64,000 nucleotides of DNA from Craspedostauros australis. Its lineage: Eukaryota > Bacillariophyta > Bacillariophyceae > Mastogloiales > Achnanthaceae. The position numbers and the translations under genes are program-made. The stretch is from the NCBI GenBank assembly GCA_026770025.1, contig JAMXDE010000004.1, forward strand, positions 744,001 through 808,000, given 5' to 3'. The notes beneath the pieces are model-generated. The model was not told the origin of the DNA, ran no database searches, and saw only the letters and a program-made list of their open reading frames with translations. Positions 23,250 to 33,600 of the stretch are shown here, piece by piece; the first letter of the stretch is position 1; the number at the start of each line of letters is the position of its first letter.

Positions 23250-25867
23250 CATACGAGCACAATAATTCTTGGTAGTAGCCAAGTGGACAACCAGACAAGC
23301 ATGCAAACGAGCGAATGAGCCAATGGACACATCTTCCGGTGTCATCATTATGCTTGGAGAGTGCTCGACAACGCACACGAACAAACAAGGACAGGCACAC
23401 TCGTCCATGTTCATGCGGATCTGCCCGCAAGCTCGAGAGCAGACGGCAGAAGCAGCCACAAGAGGCGAGTGGCAGCATTCCGGTCCTCTGCCACGCCGTA
23501 CGATTGCTCCTGCTCCAATAGAACATAATAGAGTATACACATGTGCGCGTATATATTGCTCATACACAGAGCTCATCACCATACAATATCTAGAATGCGA
23601 TGCCATGTTTTGATCATATGCATTTTACAATATTGTACACCCCCTGCATATTTCTATAGCATGGTACGTATGGCATGCCCGTCAGCGCAAGGAACTCTCT
23701 TGCTGAATGCTCTCGACCCTCAAACTGATCCAACAGGAGCAGATCGGCACATGTCGACAATACTCACAAAAGCGCCGGCGACGAAAGAGGGCGATGGCTT
23801 ACTAGAGATTCCAGAATCGTGTTTTTTATGCTGTTGGCGCTGTTGGTGCTGTTGGCGCTATTGGTGGCGACATCGTTGCCTTCTTGGCTTGGACGCGTTG
23901 GGTTGAGCGCTGTGAAGGTGCTTGTTGGACCTTTCTGCCCAGTCCGCGCCAAGGCAAAAACAAACACAAAAGGCCGAACCACGAAACACCACACAGATAC
24001 CCTGGGTCATGAATGCTTCATTATGATCGTGATTCATGCGCCACACAGCGCTCATTTCGCGACCACACCGAAGGCCGCACCGCGCCACCCAGAACGAACC
24101 CTGGGACACAAGAGAGAGGCATTTCCAACGAACGATCGCCCACATTTCGACAAACGGGGTTGGCTTCTCTTTGTGGATCCTCTCGCAGATCCAACCTCGA
24201 ATGCATGATGGAACCACAAGATCATTTCTGGATCGCATCCGTGCACAGATACCCTGCCGGTGCCCATCTTACTTGTATTTTGTCCAGGGATGGACGTCCG
24301 TTCAAGGAGTGACGATCAGACAAAGAATGTCGTCTCCCACACTTATCCGCCTGTCTTCGCGCTCCACGACTACATACGTGTGAAGTTGTCGAATCGCCGT
24401 GTGGTGGTTGTGACGAATCCCAGAAAGAGCATCCGAGGGACCAACAATGCTCAACACCTCGCGAACATGACAAGCAGCACACTCGTGGTCGTGGTCGTGT
24501 GGCAGCGGCATGGTCCTTCTCCTCACAAATTGAAGCGCGTTCGCGCAGCAACACAACCAAGCAACCGATATGTATATATGTATGAAAGTGTTGATCCCAA
24601 CACAACGGCGCCACATTTTTCAGTCAGTGAAGGCAGCAAAGTCTGGCAGAACCCTTCACAACACTTATGGAAATGGCGCTACGACTTGGTCCAAGCATTA
24701 CATCTTGTTCCTTCGCTGTGTCAGGACCACAGATCGACGATTCAACTCCTTTATTCTATTCGTGATGTGCAGAATGTCGATGGGGGGCTGCACATGCAGA
24801 AAGTTGACTTCTCTGGGCTTGGCCCCTTGGGAGGACCCGTGGCTCCCTTGCGGTTGTTCTTTTGCGTGAATAGTCTAATAGAATACAACACAATACGGAG
24901 GGCCAGTAGCACCGTGCCGTATCCCAACCGAAGATGTCCATCACTGCACAACCTGGGACCGCCAGTTTCATCGCAAGAGCAATCGGATGCGGTTCCAAGC
25001 GCAAACATCGCCGGCGGCATCCGTATGTACTCGTGCTGTATTATGTGGTATGGTGCTCGGAGATTGAACGTCTCGGTTAGCCGAGGAGCCTTCAGTATTG
25101 CATTCCGAGTAATACGCCATTGGTCGTCGGCACTGGATTGGACGCCGACACGACACTGAAGGGGCACTCTCGGGATTGGTACGAGTTGGATGCTCTGCCT
25201 GCTTCTGATTCGTAGAAAGAGTCGAGTGTGGTGTGGTGAAGCACCATGGCGACGTGGTGCGGCCGAGCGGATTACTCTCCTCTACTCCCCAGAGAGAGAG
25301 AGAGCCACTTGCGACCGAGTAACATCCGCTCTCATGCCATAATCGAATACCACAGGCGGATACACTATCAATTGTACACCTTCGTTGATACCACAACACG
25401 AAACAATGATCATAAAGGACACACTTGAATTTTCCACACAAACAGACATCAACACACATACAATCATAAATACACACAAACATACATTCATGTCAATGTA
25501 GACATACATACATGAGCCTATTAACACGACTGACAAAGCGTGATTGGAATTTTGTTCATCAGAAGTAAGGCCCAACCTCCATCGGTCCGGGTCAACGATG
25601 CACCTTTGGTGGTGTCCAAAATTCGAAATCCGCAACGGTACAATTGCGCGCTGGTCGTGTGTGGATCACAAACCACAAAAGGTCACAAACGACGATCGGT
25701 CGGTGGCAAAAGGCTGTTCCGAGGACAGGCACAATCACCCGATCCGAGAACATCACAAAACACCGAACGTGACAACCACAGAACCATCCAATCAAGCAAC
25801 CACCATTTCCACGCACAAGTTCTTGCTCAAGAAGATATGATACCAGGCGCCCTACCTCTGCGCAACC
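23250..25867. other. 2.6-kb region upstream of the EZH gene
   Basis: No recognised gene. It includes one unusually long open frame, listed separately, and an A/C-rich tract with CATACA-type units near 25440-25520. The last few hundred bases should hold the promoter and 5' leader of the methyltransferase gene. I see no defined promoter element. Confidence 0.4.
24290..25159 (+). CDS. Possible hypothetical protein, doubtful
   Basis: A 289-codon open frame from an ATG in the context GGATGGAC to a TGA. The length is unlikely to arise by chance at about 50% GC. The composition is not convincing, however: it is rich in Ser, Arg and Val with scattered Trp and Cys, has no repeated or domain-like pattern, and shorter frames overlap it on the opposite strand. 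No motif, signal peptide or membrane span is clear. It lies between a transposon and the EZH gene and could be an eroded mobile-element fragment or a lineage-specific gene. Confidence 0.2.
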   Translation: MDVRSRSDDQTKNVVSHTYPPVFALHDYIRVKLSNRRVVVVTNPRKSIRGTNNAQHLANMTSSTLVVVVVWQRHGPSPHKLKRVRAATQPSNRYVYMYESVDPNTTAPHFSVSEGSKVWQNPSQHLWKWRYDLVQALHLVPSLCQDHRSTIQLLYSIRDVQNVDGGLHMQKVDFSGLGPLGGPVAPLRLFFCVNSLIEYNTIRRASSTVPYPNRRCPSLHNLGPPVSSQEQSDAVPSANIAGGIRMYSCCIMWYGARRLNVSVSRGAFSIAFRVIRHWSSALDWTPTRH

Positions 25868-28800
25868 ATGGACAGGAAGACACGCAAGAAGAGGACGGTG
25901 GGTCACGGCGACGATGCGAATCGCATTGGGCGCAACTCGTACTTGCCATTGCACCAGACGGCCACTTTGCTGCGCTATGGGGGTGCAGGCAGCGGCGCGG
26001 CCTCGCAAGATGAATCCACCAGCTCCGATGACCTTGGTTCCAGCGGCAGCAGCAGCGGCGTTCCTGGTGACGGTGTTGAATCCCGAAGGCCCGGTGCAAA
26101 CGGAGAGAAGAGACCCAGATCGAACGGAAGACGCCGATCGTCGGCGGGTCGAGCTTCTGCAGCGGCAACGGCATCGGCCGCCATGGAATCACCGGATTCA
26201 TCATCAGTGGATGATGGAGGAGATCTATGCAGCTCGAGCTCACAAAGCTGGAAAAGAATTCTGAAGAAAAGAAGGAAGGATTTGGTTCATGCAGGCAAAC
26301 GAATACACCGCCGCAATGTTCCCCATGACCCAGCTCCTGCTCCTCCACGTAACTATGGCAGTGTTGACACAACCGACGAGTCCAGCATGAGCATGAGCAG
26401 CGATGTGCCGGACCAGGTCGGTGTAGACGAAATCGACTTGACGAAAAGCGATCTTGACAGCCTCGGCGATGCTCCCGAACGCGATGGAACCAACGCGAAC
26501 GAAAGCAATGCAAACGGCGATACAAGGCGCGGCTCCTCCTCCAGCACTCTTAGCGATTCGACTAGCCTTTCCACCACGTCGGGTCTGCACGCTGACGAGT
26601 ATGATTCAAAGCGAGAATCTTCACGCCCTTCACCGCCGTCAGCATTATCAACGTCATCGTCATCATCGTCTCCTGCCGCTGCCGCCACTACTTCTGCTGC
26701 TGCTGCGCCAGCATCCCCATCGTTCAGAATCGTGGCTTCTGTTGAGATCGATATTCTAGAGGATTCGAAGAGAATGCGGCAGATCCGTGCATTCGTCGAG
26801 ACGATAGTGACGGCAATCCGGCAAGACAGAGCGGACGGAAAACTCCCGTCGGCCAAGAGTGGACCGTGCCGCGGAAAGCTGGCTGGCTATCTGCCACGGA
26901 CGACATTGGAGATGGCCGCATGCAATACGGGGCAGGTCAAGTCGGCAGCGCTGTACCTCAAGGATTCCGTTGATCGGTGGCTTGTTGAGTTTGGTGACAT
27001 CGAGGAGCCTGATGATGATGACTACCTGCAGCTCATCCGTTGCTACGAGGATTCCTTGAATGCGCGGCTGGGCATCGGCAGCTACGGAAAGCGTGGCTTC
27101 ATCGATGATCCACTTTACGCAACGACAAGCGAAGAAGATGACAGCTCGTCGACGTCGTCGTCAGAAACCCACGATTCCATTGGCAGTTCAGAACTGTTAG
27201 TTCGTCGCGGTGGGGATCGCTCCGACGGCGAGAGTATCCGCAGGTTGGGCATGACGCAGAACCGGGATGGGTTCCCGAACAGTCGTGCAGGTTGGCACAA
27301 TCCAAGCCAAGCCACAGCTGCGTATCGGAAGCGGAATCGGAAGCGCAAGAGAACAAACGGACACAGACGCAATGGAGAGAAGCCACAGGCAAGGTCGCCA
27401 AGGGAGGCGCTGTTCCATGAGAAAGTGGGCCAGTTCCACGTGCCGAACGCCATCAGAGAGCGAATGGACACGTGGGAGTACTACTACGAGCGGCTGGAGG
27501 AGATGGAGAAGGTCTCCAAGGCATTGGTCGCAGCGAACCACATGTCATCTGAGTACCACCTCATGCTGCAAGATGACGAGCTCCATCTGGATCGCGGTGA
27601 CATGATCCTAACTTGGCAGCAAAAGCAGGAATGCATCGTGCGCTACTTGGCATTCTTGATGCAGGCCAAGGTCTCCTACGTCCAACAGATGGTGTCGGAT
27701 CATTTCGAGGAGCGAAGGCGGTGCAGATTACGGGAGCGGCGGCAAAGGCAACGGCAAAATCGAAACCAAGCGCAATTAACGGCCGATGGCGGCATCAGGC
27801 ATCAGCTGAACAAAGCGTCCTACGCCGAGATTTACGAGGACACGATGAGTAGCTTTCGGCTGTTTTGCCCGATCTGCCTTGAGTATTGCTGTTCCCAGCA
27901 TGGCATTTTACCAGAAAGCGACCCGATCCATCAGATGCATCTGGCGAAGAAGCGGCACGAAATCAGGGTACGTACCAATCCAGATGCGAATGCAAATATG
28001 AATGCAAATGTGAGTGTCGTTTCATACCATGCCATGCATGGCAACAGAAACAGCACAATATGGCACCTGAATATGACTCGACACGTTCGTTTCTCCATCA
28101 TCTCAAAGGCATCCCCACATTTCTCTACTGTTGTTATTTTTCTCTCTTGTCTTGTCTCGCCTTGCCATGTCACGTCATATCTTGCATTGCGTGCCGGTAA
28201 TACATTGGTGTGTCATGGGGTGGCTCGATACATCTCGACATGTGATATACTTGACAACTTGACTCTCAGGAAAGCGAAGCGGGAGGCATGAACGTTGTTA
28301 CGGCGACCGCTGCAAGCGTTGTTGGCGCCACTTCGATTGTCCCTTCTATGCTTGCCACTACTCCCGCCCCCGCCAGGACGATGGCCATCGGGAACGCAGC
28401 ATCGGAAACTTCTGATTGCAACAATTCCCAAAGTTCGCTGCAGCCCCGCAACAAAACGGCGGCGTCGTTCCCACGAGATCAGACGTTGACAGAAGAACAA
28501 ATCACGACGTGCCAATCGCTGTGGTATCTGTTCGATGGAAACCTGGCGAAGATAGCCGAAGCGACTAGGATACCATTGAGCATCATCGAGCAGCGGATCA
28601 AGTTCCTGCCGCTGCCAGAGGTACAGTACACGCTGGAGCATCCCAAGGAGACGAAGTCCAAGAAGAAGAACAGGAAGAATCACTACCACTGCAACATGGC
28701 GAAGTACTGCCAGGAAATCGGCCAACGGCCACATCCATTCCCTTGCAACCACGTGGAGAGCGGACTTTGCACTCTGGAAAATTGCACATGCATGCAAAAT

Positions 28801-30020
28801 GGTTTCTTCTGCACCAGACGATGCTGCTTCGCCGAGTTCAGTCCCAACTTCTTCAGAGGATGCACCTGCAACGCAAGGTGCGACAACAATCAATGTCCAT
28901 GCTTCGCCGCGAAACGAGAATGCGATCCCAACCTCTGCAGGGCGTGCGGGGCGTGTTCAGAGCGTGCGGGGCGCCCGATCATGACGCAGCAATGCCGAAA
29001 TGACAACATCACGATGAGGAGGCATCCACTTCTCAGCAAGGGTGAATCGGATGTTCCTGGGGCCAATTTTGGATGCTTCGCCATGGAGACCATACGGCGT
29101 GGACAGTTTGTCGATTCGGTAGGTTCTGCAGAAGCTGCGATATCGATGGCGCATCAGTGAAAAACCTTCAGTGATGCGGTCGCCTCTCAATCAATGTGTA
29201 TCATATGTTCTCATTTTCCCGCAGATCATGAGGGACATTATCGCATCTCTCGAAGCGTATCTTCTCACAATCACCTCTCTATCCATCTTTCAACCTATCG
29301 ACCGCTCCGCTCCGCCCACCCATCCATCCCTCGATATCGACATCACATCTTTGTGCACGCAACATATTGGAACTGGATACCACTCGTACAACCCGTTCTG
29401 CCTTCTTCGACACGCCCCGCACTTCGACCCGTGCGCAGTACAAGGGCGAGCTCCTCAGCCAGAACAAGGCCGATGATCTTGGCAACAAAGTGTATGACGA
29501 GATCAACAACAGCTACATCTTCGACTTGACGTCGGACATGGTGATTGACGCGTTCCGCATGGGGAACATGGCGCGGTGGATCAATCACGATGGCCAGACC
29601 TACAATGTTCAACCCGATACATGGTTCGTGCAAGGGGATCCCAAGATCGCGCTGTACGCCAATCGGAACATCAAGAAGCAAGAGGAGGTGAGCTCATTCC
29701 GTTGTTTGTCTGGCGCAATGCATTCGTTCCATTTGTTTTTCGGCTATTCGTGCTGCGGGAAGAGCAATAGATGCTCGAATGTCCCACCTGCGCATCTTCC
29801 TTCTCGTCCTCGTCCCCTTGTTCCTCTATCTGCCATCCGCAAGTATTCTCTGCATTTCTTGGTCTCCTCTCACTCACTCACGCAATGCTCTGTTATGGCG
29901 CACTGCCAACGAATACTCGCCTTGCTTCCATGTTTGCATTGGATTGCACAGCTCTTCTTCGACTACGGCGACAAATTCCATGGCCATTTCCTTCCAAGGG
30001 AGCGGGAGAAAGGACCATGA
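25868..30020 (+). CDS. EZH: E(z)-type histone H3K27 methyltransferase
   Basis: Four exons give about 1088 residues: 25868-27967, 28270-29118, 29439-29687 and 29952-30020. All three introns (302, 320 and 264 bp) are GT-AG and phase 0, with donors GTACGT, GTAGGT and GTGAGC. The start is ACCATGGACAGG. The first 450 residues are Ser/acidic and disordered. A conserved block (about 560-720) ends in paired cysteines (LFCPICLEYCC). A SANT-like helix set lies at about 774-812. The CXC cysteine-rich domain is at about 839-929 (CTCMQNGFFC, GCTCNARCDNNQCPCF, RECDPNLCRACGAC). The SET domain is at about 966-1088, with YKGELLSQ, WINHD and ELFFDYG. This order is that of the catalytic subunit of Polycomb repressive complex 2, which trimethylates histone H3 Lys27 in the nucleus and silences genes and transposons. 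The usual NH-x4-NC motif reads NH-x5-NV here. It is longer than animal EZH2 (about 750) because of the N-terminal extension. Confidence 0.93.
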
Positions 30021-30666
30021 AAGATTGCGGGAAAGGTATGGCGACGTACTTTCACACGTCAGGATGAGGGTTTAAATGGCGCCAACAAAACAACATGAGC
30101 AATGCAGCAACAGCAATGCAGCAGCAGCAACAGCCTATCGCTAGAGCACACACTCGTAGTTGCAAAACTCTTCTGTCATAACATGTCAGACGAGTGTGAT
30201 AGAATATCTCGAGTTGGGCGACGCTCTCCGCCTGTCGTTTGTTTCTACTCCTGATTCGTAGTACCCATCTGTTCGCAGCGAATGCTCTGCACTTGTTCGT
30301 AGTATCGCTCCTTGCTTTTCTGTTTCCTCTTCATATACATGACTAGAATGGATGACTCCGACGTTAGTTTTGTCGATTTCGTTGAATTGCGTAATTAACT
30401 CAACTCCCAAAACATGAGTTTTTGTCATTATGACCTATGAAAGTCTGATGGTCGTATAAGTGGGCCAGTGACATTTTTGTCAATATTGAGTTCGTCCATG
30501 ACGAACCAAAGTGCAAAACACATAGTTGAAGAAGGCTTTGCCGCAATTCGCCAGGAATGCGAAAGCGCCTCCCCTTCAGACAGATGCCTTCATTGGTGTT
30601 CATTCCCCACATGTTGTTGTTACCTCTTGCGGGTCACAACAGGCATCGCAAATGCAATCGTGATCG
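30021..30666. other. Intergenic gap between EZH and the ATPase gene
   Basis: 646 bp holding the EZH 3' flank, with AGCAGCAACAGC-type units near 30096-30135, and the upstream region of the ATPase gene. No RNA gene or conserved site is seen. Confidence 0.5.
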
Positions 30667-33600
30667 ATGGAGAATCCGACGCAACAGACACAATCAGCGA
30701 TACCACCACCCGATCAGACCTTGAAGGAGAGGAACTGTGCATTCCCACGTCCATCAACGAACGAGGCCCCACGGGACATCGACCCAAACATCAAAACAAC
30801 AACGAAAATCAGGGCTGCCCGATTGTCGGATGGAGGCGGACCATCCATCAAACAGCAGCATTCCATTCCACGAGACATAATTGGAGCAACCTCCACAACA
30901 CCACACACGCTGAAAATTTCACGGCATCAACGGGAACGACGAGCAACGACTCTACAGCATCAAACAGCGATCATGATCGGCGTTGTGGATCACACCGGAA
31001 CCATCGTTGAGCACAGTACCCCCACGGTATCGGGTGGAGCGCACGTGCGAGGATCAAGAGGTTCTGCAGACCTGGACGCTGTCTTGGCCAACGGTTCATC
31101 TTCGGTCAAGTGGAAGCAAGGCACCGCAAGTCCAAGCCCAAGCCCAAGCCCAAGCCCAGGCGCTGATGGAGGTGCAACCTCAAGTCCAAACCCAAACGCA
31201 GATGCCATCAAGCTTTCCAAAGTCATGGGGAGTCACGGAAGCGGTGATTTCCGCACCGACCGTACGGTTGGCGCCGACGATAGCGAGACTGGCTCATCAT
31301 CGTTATTCTTGAGCATTGCAAGCCTTGCGAACAGACGACGAAATAGAGATGCCACAGATGATACGGAGGAGGAGCATAGCGACAGCGGCATGCTACCCGC
31401 GGCGACATCGACGGCGGATCCCACGATCGAACAGGAACCGGAATTGGCAACCGAGACGTACAGGATGAGCATCGCTGGAAAGTTATCGGCATTGACAATG
31501 CAAATGCTGGACTTCTCCACGGTCGGTCTGGTTGGCAGAGAGAGGGAGAAGCGGGTTCTGGACCATGCGTTCAAACAGATCCTCGGTAGGGTGCCGCCGA
31601 ACGTCCAATCAACAGCGATCACTCAACGCCCGTCGTCCCGTTCTGCGATGGTACAGAAACACAAGAGGGCTTCGATCAAACAGCAACCCCGTCACCACCA
31701 TCAGCAGCATCAGCAGCAGAAGCACAAAGATGAAGATGAAACAAAGTCAACAGCGCCCATCATCGACGATGAAATGAGTGTCGAAAGTCAAATCCAGATT
31801 GCCGCTCACAGCGAGACGGTTCGGTCATTTGTGGCCATTTCTGGATACTCTGGAACTGGCAAGTCCGCTTTGGCGGCAACGTTGAAGCCCAAGTGCAAAG
31901 CGCACAACGTGTTCTACATCACGGGCAAGTTCGATCTGAAGCAAATGGACGAACCCTACTCAGGGTTCAGGACCGCCATGATCGATCTGTGCTCTCAAAT
32001 TTGCCGCCTCCCAAACGAGAAGACGCAGAACTCACCATCGAACGAGACAGGCGACACTCGGTGCTACGATGAGCTCAGACAGTGCATCTTGCGAGACCTG
32101 AACACCGATGAACTGCTGATCCTCATGAAGCTCATTCCCAACCTCAGGGACGTCATTGGTGACGACGCACTGTTGCCCGAAGTCGCTGCGTCATCCAGAC
32201 GAGACGATGAAAGCACAGTGGTATCCGTCGGTGCGCGTGCGCAATCCATGCAAGGGTTCAAGGAGCAATCGATCGCGCTCAAGTTTGCCTTCCGTCGCTT
32301 CATCAAGATCATCTGCAACTACTGCCCGTTGGTCTGGATGTCAGATGACGTCCAATGGGCGGACAAGGCATCATTGGACATGATCGAATCATGGATGCTC
32401 GATACGACCATCTCCTCGCTCATGATCATCGTCTGTTACCGCTCCAACCTCGTCAATCGCGACGACGCCAACGTTTCAGGCGTGCTTTCAAATTCGAGCA
32501 GCAGCAACCATGTCAGCCAAATGCTCGACTGCATCCGAGAGAACAGGCAGGAACGGTTCATCCGGTACTCGGACCTCGAAGTCAACAATCTGTCGTTGGA
32601 TAACGTCCACGCAATGTTGAAGCAGCTGCTAAATCTCCATGATAGCCTGAACGCAGACAGCAGCCACAGCCGTCATCAATACATGGCCAAAGCCAACTCC
32701 AGCCGTCATCAATACATGGCCAAACCCAACTCCAGCAGCTCCGAGCTCGCCGAGATCGTGCACAAGAAGACGGACGGGAACGTCTTCTTTGTGCAACAGT
32801 TCATGACCATGCTCGCACATGACAACCTCCTCTCCTACAACATCGGTGCGATGAGGTGGGTGTGGGACAATGATCGGATCAGACGCGATACTCCAGCAAC
32901 CATGAACGTGGTGGAGTTGATGAAGATGAAGCTGCAACAGATCGAGACAGCACAGTACATCCTGCCCATTGCAGCATGCTTGGGATCGACTTTTTCGTGG
33001 TCGCTGCTGCGGGCGACGATGAGAGGGTTCGTGGAAGGTCAAATGGCAGGCCACCGTGAATTGTACGAAATGCTGTTTGGCGGGCCACCACCACAGAGCG
33101 AAGATGAGTGGCTTGGTATCCTGGAGGTGTATCAGCAAGAAGGTCTCATCGAGTGCCATGAATACTCAGATAGCCCAAAACATGTCGCATCGGACGATCA
33201 ATCAAATCCTCCCATGATCGTAGCCGCGAAAGTCAATGCGGTGAACATTGCAAGCGCCATCAAGGCCAGTAATGGCGATGCTACCGATGCAAGCGCAGGC
33301 ACAGAAGCAGAGCAGGCTGTTGCCGCGGCCGTTGGTGCGACCAGGAACAACGGGAGCGAGGAGAGAATGTCCAGACCAACCCTCGTGTCGTCTGAATACT
33401 CTTTCATTCATGACAAAGTGCAAGAGGCTGCCCTTGACATGGTCCCATCCAAGTCACAGCTATCGCAGCTTCAGTTCTACATAGGTGAAACCCTGATGCA
33501 GCAGCTGTCGCCAGACGACCTCGATCGGTCGCTGTACACTGTGGCAAATTTGATGAACCGTCGCATGGATTTGATCCCACCATATCCATCGTCGCCATCG

